NCBI RefSeq assembly: GCF_963662255.1
Contig: NC_085046.1
Coordinates: 47,941,797 to 48,005,796 of the forward strand
Length of the DNA: 64,000 bases
DNA from: Cinclus cinclus
Lineage: Eukaryota > Chordata > Aves > Passeriformes > Cinclidae
Direction of reading: 5' to 3'
Part shown: positions 50,201-61,879 of the stretch, piece after piece
How the letters are laid out: each line of letters starts with the position of its first letter
Position numbering within the stretch: position 1 is the stretch's first letter
Notes under the pieces: generated by a model
Database searches by the model: none
What the model was told of the DNA's origin: nothing
Seen by the model: the letters and a program-made list of their open reading frames with translations, nothing else
Position numbers and translations under genes: made by a program

Positions 50201-53200
50201 ACTACATGGGGAGGGAGCTGGACTGTATCCTTGTGTTGGTTGAGAAGTGCTCACTAAAGTTGGGTTTGCAAGGAAGATATCCCATATTTGATTCAAGGTG
50301 AAAGTGCTCAAATCTCTGTTGAGAGATGTTACCTAAAGTACATTTTGGATTTTGGGACTTTTGTTACAGACAGCAGTTCAGAGCAGTGAAAGAGTGTAAC
50401 TAGCTTAGAGGAGGCTGAAGGTCTGGAAATTAGATAATACATCTCACAGTTGTAAACTGGGAAGCTTTGCTTCACAGGATTTATGCCAGGACCTGAATGA
50501 AAGAATCACACCTTGAAGTTGTTGTCGTAGGAGTTCTACAGGAAAAATTACAGGGCCACACAGGTGCTGAATCCTTTTACCTCTCTGGAGGCTGTCTTTT
50601 CTTCAGTTTCCCTTTACCAAAGAGCATCAAGTGTTCATTTTCCTAAATACTTATTTGCAGAGCTGTATTTTAATAGGAAAACAAGCAAACAACATAAACT
50701 CAACCAGAACAGACCTGAGTCATCCAGGCATTAATGGGGAACTTCCTGATAAAGAGGCAGTGGACAACTGAGGGAAAAGGATTCTTTAGTAAGTTTTAGT
50801 AGTTTTTAGTAAAAACATTTTGAATGTACTTAAATTTTTAATCTATGTATAGTTTATGGATGTTAATAGGAGGCACTTGAATCTGAAAGCCATAGAGTAT
50901 GTTGTTCATATCTCCACACGACAGAAATCCATCTATTTTCATATTTGTTTGCCCTAGAAGCAGCAGCCAAAAAAAAAAAAAAAAAAAGGAAAAAAACCCA
51001 GGGATTTTTACACTCTGAGAAGGATTTTACCATTTTCATAGCTTGTGCAAACAGTGCAGCCAGTTTATTAAAAATCTACCAGGAGGAAATTTTTGGAGTG
51101 ACTGATGCACTGATGCATAATTTAAGGCTCTAAACGATGGATTGTAAAAAAGCCAGTGCAGAGCTGATCAAAGGAATCGTTAATGTATGGTGGAAGTTAT
51201 TTGGAGGTTTGACACATGCTGAGTATTTAAACTAATCTGTTTAAGTAAGTTCATTGAATGATTTTCTGTGCATTCAGTGAATACAGATCTCAGAGAAAAA
51301 AAAAGTTTCTTTGGGTTTAAGAAATGAAACTATAGACTTGCAAAGAATTAAAGTTATCTGAACATTCAAACAGGGTCAATTTAATCTCAGGTGGGCAGGA
51401 TTAAACAAAGTGGTGCAGACTGAATTCCCTATCTTTAACCAGGTCAGGTCAACTTGCACTTGCAAGACAGAAAACTTAACAAAATTTTCAAGAGAAATCA
51501 GATAATATGGATGAGATGTTCACAAAATGAAAGAAAGGAAATGATTGAACACAGTGAGGAGAGGTGATAGGACCAAGAGGGGAGGAAAAGAATAAGGAAT
51601 AAGGCATAATATAGAAACAGACAGCTGAAGCTAGACTTTCACCTATATGAATTGGTAGCAGTATGTGAGGAGCACTGAGGGTACCATGAAGAAAAAAGCT
51701 ATGCTCTTTGTGGTTGGTTTTTGTTCTGTACAACTTGTGAGATTCAGTAAAGCAGATTTCAGTTGCTGTTAGAGAAGTTGCCCTGACGGTTTGGGCCTGA
51801 AGTTGTGATGAGCAATAACTCTTTTTGTTAATGACTTCCACCACCATGACTGAATTCAAGAACAGGGTCACAAACACCAACTCTTAGTGGCTGAGATTTC
51901 ATTACTAAACTCTTGATGCTATGTTGGTTTTCAAATCTCATCAAGCCAATGCTGTAAAGAAAAATACTTTTGTACTGCAAATCAACAAAGGAATTGGGGC
52001 ATCAATATTACTGGGCACACACTACAGTTGTACTGAGAAACTGCAATTAGAATCAAAATTCACTGTGTTGTGTATTTTACAGACACAAAGATCTTTTATG
52101 ATTCACTTTCTGTCTCAAAGAAGTTATGATATACAAAATCACATGGAAAAAATCATAAATATGGAAAATAAAGTATTTTTTGGCTCCACTTTGCCAATGT
52201 GGAAATGAAATATGTTAAGTCTATGGTCAAGATCATGAAGTAAAGATAGGAGATAGGGAATGGACCTGAACTGTATCTAGTTGCAGTTTTGGACACACCA
52301 CATTAAGGAAAGTGGTGGCTTCAATTTCATCTGAATGGCAAAAAACATTCCCCAAATTCTTGCACCAACTCACCTCCTGCTTTGAAAATGAGAAGACTGC
52401 TAAAACCTGGACATGCCATAACCCCCCATCTGATACAGGCTGTCCATGGGCCTTTACACCTGAAGGTGCTGTCCTGGTTTGGAGGGCACTCACCACTGTT
52501 GCTGCGTTTTCTGCTTATGTCAAGGGTGCCTGCAGAGCTATAGCCTTCCTCTGGAACTTCCACCAAGTCAGCTGTCTGCATGGACAGAAACAGCAAATGA
52601 GACAGGATAATCCAGAAAAAGGGAACGATGAAGTGAAATAAAACCACAGCAAGAGTCTTTGGGAAATGCAGTACCTGAGTGGTGTTAGAGGAGAGCAGAG
52701 TCAGCCTAATGGGATGAGAGGAAAAATTGGATCTGGTGATGCACAACACATACCTACTGAACAAGGAGCAGTGTAATCCCAGAAAAAAATTCCAGACCAA
52801 GTTTGGGGTCTGGACCACAAAAGATTTCTGCAGTATAAAATAAAACGAAAGTTAAGGAACAAAGGATAATGTTAAGCTATATGCTTCTCTGTACAAGACA
52901 GAAAGGGTATGAGGGAATTTGCAGATTCTGTAGGTATACTAGTTATCATCCAGGGAGACTGAATATTAGTTGAAACTACTGAGTTTTAATATATCAGCCC
53001 TGAATACCTTATTCAGTAAAATAACTGTAATGTAAGGATCATTTAAAATATGCTAAAATGCTGTAAAAGAAAGAACTAGAGTGTAATGGAGTAGATGAAG
53101 TCAGACTTTAAATATCTGCCCTCGCTTTCTTTTTAAATAGTCATTTGGCCAGTATGGTTAGGGAAATTGAAACCTAACTGTTGCTTTTAGAATTACTATG

Positions 53201-56200
53201 ATGTCTTCTTTGTATCATATTAATGTCAGTCATGATTAGGGACCCAGTGTTCCAGGGTATAGGAAAATGTGGGATGACAATCTCAAACCTCAGAAGTATA
53301 CTCTGAATACAGCACCAAATTTCTTGGTTGGGTAATTATCTTTTCCTTGTCAGTCAGCTTCTCTCCAACAGGAATCAGGAGGTGTTCCAAGTAACTGTGT
53401 GAGTCTGACCTTAATAAAATTTTAGTCTTTTAACTCTCTACATCTTTGATAACCAGAAAAAACCCAAAGATTGAATATGAGTCAGGTGCTTTCTCTAATC
53501 TCAATAAATGTAAATACTTACACTGTTCCTAAGCTTTATTTGTTTCTAGCTCATAAATTTTAAGTCACAAGAAGGATTTAATGTTATTGTATGACATTTT
53601 ACAATTGTACCGTACACACAGCTTACTCTATTGCTTGCAGTCCTGTGCCTGAACGACAGGAACATTCCTGTTATTGTTTATAGATCAGAATCTGAATTGC
53701 TTTATAGATTTTATATGCTATTTTTTTCCCTTTTACTAGTGGTGACAGCAAAGCTTTTTTTACAAAATACTTTCACAATTTTATTTCTCTTATCTAGTAC
53801 ATTCCTAGCTATTTCTCCATGAAGGAAACCAATGAACAAAGAGGTTGAAAGTAGATTTGTGATACAGGTGTTTTGTGGCTATCTTGTTTCCCTTGCTATT
53901 TTAAGAATATATACTTTGCTGCTCTGTTGCTTTTTGTTTTTAGACTCAGCCTTTTGCAGCAGGTCATGTTTGTCTTGCATCTTGCCAAATAGGTCACTTG
54001 AGGACAAGAAGGCACTGCAATAGCAAAGTTTACACAGATCCAGTGCAAACAGTGTAGAGCATATCCATGGATTCTTGTTGTTGGGGGAAGAAGAGAAAGA
54101 CTGGCTTTGTTGAAATACTAACTCCCAGCTCATTGCTACAACATGTTCCTTAGTTTTCACAGACTAGCTTCATTATTGCTGATTAGCAATTAATGTTATT
54201 TTGTTAAGTTCTAGTGCATATGGGATGTGTAGTGGCAGTCTCTTCAGTATATACCTCACACAAAATCTTCTGAGGCAATTTCATTTACCTTTAATGATTT
54301 TTCACTGAATGACTACATGACAAATAGTCTTATAGAAATTATAGAGATGCAAAGCTGATTTTGAGAGGAGCTGATCCACAAAAGAATAACAAGAACTAGA
54401 TTCACATTTATATTACCTCAAGTGACTTTTTGTATAAATGTGGGTTGCAGAAGCAGAGTTTTGAAGCAAGCAGTAGGTAGTAAATCTGGAGCATATGGAT
54501 GCTTTCTTTTACAAGAAATGCAGAATCCGGGCGGAAAAATCCATCTACACAGTTCAGTCATGTTAAAAATACTTCAGCTATTTTAGAAGAAGGTGATTGT
54601 CTTTACTTTCTGCAGAGACATGAACTGCATACACTATGAAAGTTTCATGGCTACAGGGGCAAGGTACAACTCCTAGGCCTGTCACCTTTGCTTTTAACCT
54701 TCAGCAGGAGCAGCTCTGCTGTGCTGACCCAGAGCAAAGCCTTCGACAGCTTGGACATCACCTTCAAGGTGAAGTAGTATCCCAGGTGTCCCCCATGTCC
54801 CTGGCATCCCTAGTTTGATGACATGGTAGAACCTTGAAGCACATTCCATCTCCCAGGGCTGGGACTCCACTCAGCCTTACAGCTACATTGCTGCTTCTGC
54901 TTGGAGAGGAGCAGAGCAGCCCAGAAGTGAGGATCACTGGGGAATGGTCGTAGTCCCTCTGAGTTAGTCCCACTAACTACACGTGCTTCTAAAGGCTCTG
55001 TGCCACATACCTGTTGCAGTCACTGATCAATACCTACTCCCAGGTCACACATCAGTTTTTAACGTCTACAGCTCCACCATTTTGTTCAGGGTTGTGTCTA
55101 CCCTGTTTTTCATCCTTGTCTCAATCCACAAGTTCATACTGGCAAAATTTATGGTTTCTCAGGTCTGTTTATTCAGTTCTCCAATGTTTTCTATTTCCTG
55201 TATGCTGACAAATGTTACAATCTCTCTCACCTTCAATACCCTGGAGAAATTCTTGTAATGAACTTGTGTTCCTAATTCTACACCCACACTTCACTTAACT
55301 GTGATCAGCTCCCTAGAGGAATTTGACACAACATTAGTGATTTCTATGTTAGAGTTTTCATTTATAATTCAACATAAACTTTATTGATTTAGAAAGCAAT
55401 GATTACATTTGTGGAAATTTTGTTTCGAAGGAAATTAAATAATTGAAAGAAAGAAATGTAATAATGCGACAGAAGGTAGAGTCACTTTGGATCAAAAAAA
55501 AACAAAACAGGGAGTTAGCAAATTCCTTTTAAGGCACAAATGGGGGTTGGATAGATGACATATCCCTTAATAAATCCCTTGCAGGCTTCACTTAGTTCTT
55601 GCTTAAATTAGTTTGTCTTCTTTCGCATCTGACATGAATTGATGCCTATTTAGAGTCCACCTTTACCACCTGAGATTACAGGTCAGCCGTGTGAGTGAGC
55701 ATGCATTTAAATGTCGGAGGAATTTTGTACCAAACATATACAGATACTAGCATGATTTAATATTAAGCATATAAGTATTTGCTTTGAGACCTGGAGACCA
55801 ACGCTCCTCATGACTCTGTGCCCAGTGATTTGTCTTATGAGGTGTGTGCAGAAGAGACTGTCAGATAATATGAGTTTGACTTTTAGAGATGACAATCAGC
55901 TTTAGCCTCTAGTGGATTCAGGTGTGATTTTTTTTTTTTTTTTTAAGGGGGGGAGGGGAGGAGTGGGGAGGATCTCTTGGGAACAGAAGGGAACCTTGAA
56001 CATAGGTGTAAGCGCCTGTTTATGAGAGGATGGGAAATGTTCTTTCAACACCATGAAGGAGCTCCTGATCTTGTGGATCTAAATACCAGGATGAAAAACA
56101 ATTTCTGTAAGGAAGAAATTGGAAATGTTATTGTTGAACAAGGTATGGATACAGCAAAGGCAAGGCCAAGGGAACTATCACTTGTTCTCTACCTCTTCTG

Positions 56201-59200
56201 CCATGGTCCTTAGGAAAGTGACTCTTATGATTTGAGGGAGGGGATGACAAATATTAGCATTAAGGCTAAAACCTCCCTGTCTGGATAAAGCAATCACACC
56301 TGTCTGTATTGGGGTTTGGAGAGAGAAGCCTTGATCTGTAATGCCTCCCTCACAATTCTGCACTGGACAGAGGTGGAGGTCCCAGTCCCTTGCTTTGCTG
56401 CAGTAGCAGTGTCTTAATTTTGTCTGGGCTTGTACTGGGGTCATGTACTTTTAAATCAAGGTTCTGAGGACTCCAACTCAATCATTATCACTTGTACAAA
56501 GGGCAAATGGCCACCATCAACAACAGGCACTATGCATCTACTCTAGCCTGACAGTTCAAAATCTGTTACACTTCTATATGGATATGTAAAATAAAAATAT
56601 TAATATTTCCTTTCCCAATCTGATAAAAACAGTTAAGTAATTTAATTAGTATTTCTCTTTTTTTCTTAAATCATCTAAATGATACATAAAACTTGAATTG
56701 GCAAAGATAACAAGTTTTCTGGTCTCAATATGGAAGCTAAGAGTAAGATTTTAGGGTTTTTTTTTACCCTTTGAAATACAAGTTTTGTGAACTCTGACAC
56801 AAGCTCATGTGAATGAATATCTGTTGCTCCTCCAGAAAGAAAATGGAAGAAAGATGTGGGATACTTACAGAGTTTCTGTTGGGAGAGTCAGACCCACTTC
56901 CAGAACTTCCCTTTTTGGTTTTCTGTGCTAAAGAAGTCCCAAAACGGAGAGTTTCATACACAGGGTCAACCTTATTTCCACAGGCTGCAACAGAAGGAGC
57001 AAAACATGCATCTTTCAATACTTTGAGGATATTTCTGGTCATGTTCCTGCTTAACTTGGAGCAATACCTGCCTCCACCAAGAGATTGAGTTGTATGCTTG
57101 GAAACAATTTGAGAAACTATCCTGATAAAAAGTGAGTGTAGAACTTCATGGAATTGCTATCAGTTTTCTGCTGCCTCTCTAGTCCCATAAAGATCATCCT
57201 CCTCTCATACTGGCTTTTCCATTCTTGGCCATTGCCTTGTCTCTCATCACCTGCTATTCTCCTTCCCTTATCATCACTGATGCGACCTACGTAGAGGTAA
57301 GGAAGACAAAGTACAAAGAGGTTCTAATCCATGTTTGTCTCTACCAGTAACTTCTTGGATTGCTCTCAACAGTAGCTTTCCCTCATAGCTAGCCACAAAA
57401 ATCATCTCCCATGGAAGAGAAATGGAAGTCTTCAGTGGGAACAAGAAAATTCAACTTAAACTCTCTTCTACAAATTGCATTCTTGGACTTCAACTTCCCT
57501 TGTGACACTAGGCTGTGGGCATGTAGAATACGGCACATTTGTAGCACTATGTAGAAGAAGGGAAATTTTAGCCAAAGTACTGAGAAAATAGAACAGATTT
57601 TGGATTTTGATTAGAGCAAAGCACACCTCATTTTGAGCCAGAGTTTATTCAAAATGTTTCTATTACTTCTGATAAAATGATGGGTATGTTTTAGAAAGAG
57701 AAACTTAGATGAAATCCTTGTAATTATTTTTTTTAAACTGCTGACAGTAACAATGTAAATGTGATCAGAAAAGTAGTTTTAAATTGACTTCCTAGTTTTA
57801 GCTTTGAGTTTTTGCACTTCCAGGTCTGACTGCTTAGTGTACTGGTGGGGAAAAATATTTTCCAGAATAAACTTAACTTCTCAATTTCAAAATGTTTATT
57901 TTCAGAAATTTGGTATTACAGTGACAAAAAAGTGGTCTTTCAAGTACTCATACAATGTGTAGACATGATCAATAAGGAAAAATATGAAGAAAGTAAGAAA
58001 TATGGATGAAAAAGGATAGGAACCTAGCAGCACCCCTCAGAAGCCAGACCAGTAATTTGAATACCCCCTGCTGTTTTGATCTTCCTGTCTTTTATCTGTT
58101 TCTTCCTAGCTCAGATCCTCATCTCAATATTTCAGTGTTTCTTCACTTCTAAGTTCCTACCTTGATTTCAGGTAGTTGTTATTATAAACAGGGTAATTGC
58201 TAAGAGGTATGCATAAAGGGTTTTGAGTGAAACACACAAAGACACACCCTCTCCTCTTTCAGCTTTGTATCTTTGAAGTGATCGTTTCCTGAGATGGCAG
58301 AAGGGCCTCCAGTCACCAAAAGGAGCTGGACGGCTGTTGAGGGTAAATACCATGGCTGGAAATCTGCCAAAGGAAGACTGAATAGAAAAGCAGTCAAAAC
58401 CTACCAATAGGCATCACTTCTTTGATGCAGCCAAACTGTTCGTGAATGAGTAGTGGTGAGCTGTAGTACCGCCGAAATCCCTTTGGCTGGAGGGAGAAAA
58501 AGCAAAAAAAAGTGAAGTGCATTGCTTGCCTTGATTTATGAAGTAGAAATAGCCTCAGCTCTTTGGTTAATGGTGGAATATTGTGGTGAGGCTGGAAATT
58601 TGCTTCCTGTTGTTCTAACTGTGAGGTTTAGAGATCAGATGTTTATTTCATTTTTCTCTTAGAAAAAAACAAATTTCCTATATTTATGTGGAAGGAGGGA
58701 CTCATTTTCAGCTTTCCTTTTTCTTTTGTCTTACACAAAAGCAGCACTAATTAATTGCAGAAGGAGTGCTGAATCATTTGAGGTTCTGGGAAGTTTCCCT
58801 CTTCCTATCTTCTTACATAATGTGAATTTGCATTGTGTTGTATTTGTTAAACATGTGACTATCCTTCCCCACCCTAACTCCAAATTCTCATGTTCCCACA
58901 TACGCACATGTAAAACCCAAGGAATTTGGAACCTTTCTATAGGTTTTTCTAAGGTTTACTGCTGACTGACTGCAGTTTCACTTTTTTTCCCCCTTTTGTC
59001 TTGTAAGGTCAAAAAACTCTCCCAGATATTCCCACAGTGTCCAGTAGGGAAATGGACCATAACAACTCAAGCTATGTTAAAGAATATCACAGCATGGCAA
59101 ATAGTGGTGCCTATACCACTCTAAAAAAATATATCTCAATTTAGGCAAATGCTTAATACTCAAAATTAATGCCTCTAAGGCACTGGAGTTTCACAAATGG

Positions 59201-60676
59201 TCTCTCCAATTTCTAATGTCTGCAAGCTGTGAGAACTTCTAGTCACAGTGACAAGTGAGGAAGATTTGAGGAGACGTGCATGTTTTCCATATCCTCTGTT
59301 CAGTGTACATCAAAATCTGATAGACAACTAGTTCTTTAGGTAATGAGCTGCAGAAAAGACTGAAAAAGACTGAAGGGACTGATAATCTTGGAGACTTAGA
59401 GGAATAAGTTCCAGATGTTTTAGCCTTTGTTTACCCCAAAGCTAGATTCAGACAGAGCATCAGCATGAATTCACAAAACTCCTGTGACTTTGCTATAAAT
59501 TTGGCCTCTATTTTTTTTTGCTTTGGTAAACCAGTAACAACAAGAGCTGAGGCTGGAATCAAGAAATACATGGATCAATTAATATGTGATAATATTTGTC
59601 TTGTCCAGGGCTTGTAATTCAGCTCTTCACAAACCAACTTCCTATACCAGAATGCCTCATACTAGAACTATGATTATGGTTTAGATACAGAAATACTTGC
59701 CTCAGGCATATAAACAACAATAGCTTTCAGTGAACACTCTTGGACAGAAAAGACCTTTCCAGTGAAAGGTGGGGTTTGTAGGACTTTTGAAGTCAGTGCT
59801 TGCATTTTTCCATCAATTAACACAGTAAAACTGTTTGATTTTACCTTATAGTTGTCTCAAGTGCCTTCAAATTGCAACAAATCTGAGAACATCTGAAACA
59901 TGAATCGACATACTCACTTTTCATATTCCAATTGGCATTTTTCCAAGTTCTTTTCCCAAAAGTAATCAGAAGGAACCATATTCCCGTAACAGTCAACAAG
60001 GTGGGTTAGAATTATTTCAGACACAATCTACTGCCATTGCCAAGTAATGAGACTTTGCTGCTCAGAAGGCAACCCAGCCTCTCCTAATGAGAGATTACTT
60101 CAGGCTCTGTAGTGTCTTACTGTGAAATATCCTTTGGATTTCTTTTTAAGGTGAATTATGGTTTTTTTTTATTCAAGCCCTAACAGTAACAATAAAACAT
60201 AATTTGAAGGATTTTTCATTTGTGAAACCCTACTAAAATACTATGATTAATTTATAGCATTCTTTGAGAAGTCTACACGACAGCGAGCAGAGTTGAAATC
60301 AAGGCAATTAATTTTTTTAGCTAGCTAAATTTTTATTCTCTAACTGTATTTTAACATCTACAAAGCAGACCAGGTTTGTGCTTTGGTTTTGTTTGCATTC
60401 TTGTGCAGCAGCAATTGCCCAAATTGACAATAGGGTACCACCTGGCTTCACTTTTCCCTCCTCAATAAAGTGATCTGCTGTGGGTTCTGTTAATGCAGAA
60501 GCTAAATGCACACCTGAGGTTCAGGCACACAAAGGAAGTGGCTCCAGCATAAGCTGCCCTGGGCTGCTCACTTACCAGCTTGCCCATGCAATGCTGCTGT
60601 CCAATACTGTCTGCACACTTGTGATGGATGCTCATCTTACAAGCCTTACAGCGCAGTCCGTGCTTAGTGTTTATCC
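35123..60676 (-). CDS. STAC: STAC, SH3 and cysteine-rich domain adaptor (3' nine coding exons; 5' end outside window)
   Basis: Adaptor protein of the STAC family. Known members bind L-type (CaV1) calcium channels at the membrane and alter their inactivation or trafficking; STAC itself is mostly neuronal. Seen here: nine minus-strand exons (60576-60676, 58405-58486, 56869-56984, 52494-52575, 48238-48302, 47235-47323, 43517-43568, 43257-43394, 35123-35221) that splice through AG/GT sites with matching phases and total 824 nt, ending in TGA. In order they encode the second half of a C1 zinc finger (CKAC, HHKC), the basic PKGFRRYY linker, a Ser/Gly-rich stretch, a KRSNS motif, SH3-1 ([18 protein letters not shown]) and SH3-2 ending VLENI. 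The FGTSLAQ and GSGSDSP linker fits STAC rather than STAC2 or STAC3. The start codon, N-terminal region and first zinc-ligand half of C1 are not in the window. The frame is fully open, so the gene looks functional. Confidence 0.94.
35222..43256 (-). other. STAC: STAC last intron (8.0 kb)
   Basis: This intron separates the last two coding exons. No coding exon, RNA gene or nameable repeat was found inside. Short T runs occur at about 39865 and 37566. Confidence 0.8.
43257..43394 (-). CDS. STAC: STAC exon: end of SH3-1 and start of SH3-2
   Basis: This 138-nt exon starts after TTGATAG-type context (acceptor CATAG) and ends at GTAAGA. It encodes 46 residues, including [14 protein letters not shown] (the ALYDF-opposed PxxP-groove end of SH3-1) and then [19 protein letters not shown], the first strands of SH3-2. 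Both ends are in phase 0. Confidence 0.94.
43395..43516 (-). other. STAC: STAC 122-bp intron inside SH3-1
   Basis: A very short intron with donor GTATGT and acceptor CATAG that splits the SH3-1 domain after EDWWK. All other introns here are 0.9-8.0 kb. Confidence 0.9.
43517..43568 (-). CDS. STAC: STAC exon: SH3-1 core
   Basis: This 52-nt exon has acceptor TCTAATTACAG and donor GTATGT. It completes Arg and encodes [17 protein letters not shown], the RT/n-Src part of SH3-1 with the conserved WW. Only 122 bp of intron separate it from the next exon. Confidence 0.95.
45230..45305 (+). mobile_element. CR1 LINE 3' tail (short)
   Basis: The words GTGACCTAGAT and GTAGGTCCCTTCCAAC, ending where the microsatellite starts, match the last 70 or so bases of CR1 elements. 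Those normally end in ATTCTATG-type repeats. It is antisense to STAC. Confidence 0.65.
45306..45397. repeat. (CTATT)n pentanucleotide microsatellite
   Basis: Sixteen perfect CTATT units (45306-45385), followed by two imperfect ones broken by an extra T and a CC. Equivalent to (ATTCT)n on the plus strand and (AGAAT)n in the STAC transcript. It appears to have grown from the CR1 3' terminal repeat next to it. Confidence 0.97.
47015..47086. repeat. A/T-only TTTAA-type repeat
   Basis: Seventy bases made almost only of AATTT/TTTAA pentamers, with GAATT interruptions. It is largely self-complementary and could fold into a hairpin. Confidence 0.9.
47235..47323 (-). CDS. STAC: STAC exon: start of SH3-1
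   Basis: This 89-nt exon follows the acceptor TCTTTTTTCTTAAAG and ends at donor GTAAAC. It encodes a short lead-in and then [20 protein letters not shown], the ALYDF-like opening of the first SH3 domain. It ends after two bases of an Arg codon, completed by the next exon. Confidence 0.93.
47324..48237 (-). other. STAC: STAC intron (0.9 kb)
   Basis: Short intron between the FTYSENGTE exon and the SH3-1 exon. A G-rich tract (GGGTGGGGGGAGGGTGGG, 47871-47888) is the only notable element. Confidence 0.8.
48238..48302 (-). CDS. STAC: STAC exon: FTYSENGTE linker
   Basis: This 65-nt exon has acceptor CTTTATTTCAG and donor GTATGAG. It completes Val and then encodes [12 protein letters not shown] through HSP, matching the FTYPENGT segment of STAC in other vertebrates. 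It is too short to show as an ORF and was found by motif and phase. Confidence 0.88.
48303..52493 (-). other. STAC: STAC intron (4.2 kb)
   Basis: No coding exon or nameable repeat. A 19-nt A run lies at 50969-50987. A minus frame at 48688-48879 has an open stretch that is not STAC-like. Confidence 0.75.
52494..52575 (-). CDS. STAC: STAC exon: DLVEVPEE and KRSNS linker
   Basis: This 82-nt exon has acceptor TCCATGCAG and donor GTGAGT. It encodes 27 residues with ADLVEVPEE and RKRSNS, then leaves one base (G) of a Val codon. The middle, [11 protein letters not shown], is the variable part of the linker. The phase fits the next exon, which starts with TG. Confidence 0.92.
52576..56868 (-). other. 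STAC: STAC intron (4.3 kb)
   Basis: No exon seen. A 17-nt T run followed by a G-rich tract (55928-55972) is the main low-complexity element. Confidence 0.75.
56869..56984 (-). CDS. STAC: STAC exon: CGNKVDP to Ser/Gly-rich linker
   Basis: This 116-nt exon has acceptor TTCTGTTGCAG and donor GTAAGT. It completes the Ala codon left open upstream and encodes 38 residues containing [16 protein letters not shown] and [12 protein letters not shown]. This stretch separates STAC from STAC2, whose linker differs here. It ends in phase 0. Confidence 0.94.
56985..58404 (-). other. STAC: STAC intron (1.4 kb)
   Basis: Unique-looking intron sequence with nothing further recognised. Confidence 0.8.
58405..58486 (-). 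CDS. STAC: STAC exon: post-C1 linker (PKGFRRYY to VMPI)
   Basis: This 82-nt exon has acceptor TCCCTCCAG and donor GTAGGT. It begins in phase 0 with [13 protein letters not shown] and ends VMPI plus the first base of an Ala codon. The segment is nearly invariant in STAC proteins and is followed, as expected, by the [10 protein letters not shown] exon. Confidence 0.94.
58487..60575 (-). other. STAC: STAC intron (2.1 kb)
   Basis: Unique-looking intron sequence with nothing further recognised. Confidence 0.8.
60576..60676 (-). CDS. STAC: STAC exon: second half of C1 zinc finger
   Basis: This 101-nt exon follows a pyrimidine-rich acceptor ending TTTCACAG and ends at the donor GTAAGTG. It starts by completing a split Gly codon (phase 1) and ends in phase 0 after KL. 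It carries the C-terminal zinc ligands of a C1 domain: CKAC, HHKC and a final Cys before MGKL. The exon with the first His and Cys pair should lie at higher coordinates, and I could not find it before 64000. Confidence 0.93.
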
Positions 60677-61153
60677 CTGTGAAATACACAGGAAAGATTG
60701 AATTAGACAAAATCAATAGTTTCCATCCATTTAAACAAGTGACCTGAAAGAATCGATGGGGTCAGTTGCAGTAGAGCAAATATTGACAGCATTCTTTGCC
60801 TTACCTACTTTTAAAAATGTACATTCATGCACACATTTTCTTTACCATCTCTCCATTTTAGACATTTGTTCCCCAGGTGCTTTCCCAGGCTGTTGCTGCC
60901 TTTAGATATATATTGGATTATGCTCTGCTATATGATTATCTGACCAACAGTGTCTCTGCCTTAGGAACACCAAACAAAACCCCTTTGAAAGGTCTTGGCA
61001 TGGCTGTACATGGCTTAGGGAGCCACTGAAGGAGCACCCAGGCTTTGGAGGAGCTCTGGGGAGCTCGGCTATCAGTGAAGGCCCAAATTTTTTGGGTGAG
61101 AGATAGCTCCAGGCATGTGTGAGAGGGTTAACCCTTGCCATCATCCACCCACA

Positions 61154-61273
61154 GGGAAACACATCCCTGTTTGTGTGGTTTCCTTTTCCAGCATGATTGC
61201 ACTGGATTAGTGTGCTGTAAGGATTTTTCCAGTTGTAGTTTCTTTTCAATTACACGTGTTCAAAACACTACTG
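61154..61273. repeat. Interspersed repeat fragment, copy 1
   Basis: About 120 bp that match 62631-62750 in direct orientation at roughly 80 percent by eye, including ATTAGTGTGCTGT and AGTTTCTTTTC. Family not identified. Confidence 0.75.
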
Positions 61274-61879
61274 ACAATTTCTCCCAGGGACTGCTGCTCT
61301 CACCATCCTGGGCCAGTGCTCAGAGAGTGCAGGGAGGACTCCTTGCATGTCCCTTAGTGGGGCAGTGAGGGTGCCACGAGTTTGACAGTGCTTTCCTCCC
61401 TTGTCAATTGAAAAGTTATGTGTCACAGGTAGGGAAGCTACAGCAGAAATTTTGCTTTAACGAAGCAGAATTCTCCCACTAGGCCAAATGTAGTTCTGCA
61501 TTAGCTTCAGTGAGGACCTACTCGTAACTGGCAGACCCAAGTCTGCTTGCTTCCAGGCAGGAACAGTCACTTTTATTCATACAATCATAACACTTTCTAA
61601 ACTATGTAGAGGCAGTGATACTGCAGCAATCTTTTATCCCTACAGGACTGTGTAAACGGAATGAGTAAACAACATATTTGTTCATTGTATCTACTGTGAG
61701 AATGAGTAGGAAAGGAGGTAATAAAAACCACTAAAAGCTCTTGACATTGTAGCCAGCCCTCATTAGTCAGACATGATAAATGTTAGTCAGAAGCATCCTG
61801 CATCCAAAAGTACTCATTTAGCTCACTGGTTATTTGAATAGTCAACACCATGTACATGCTGCCAGTTTCATTCAGTGAA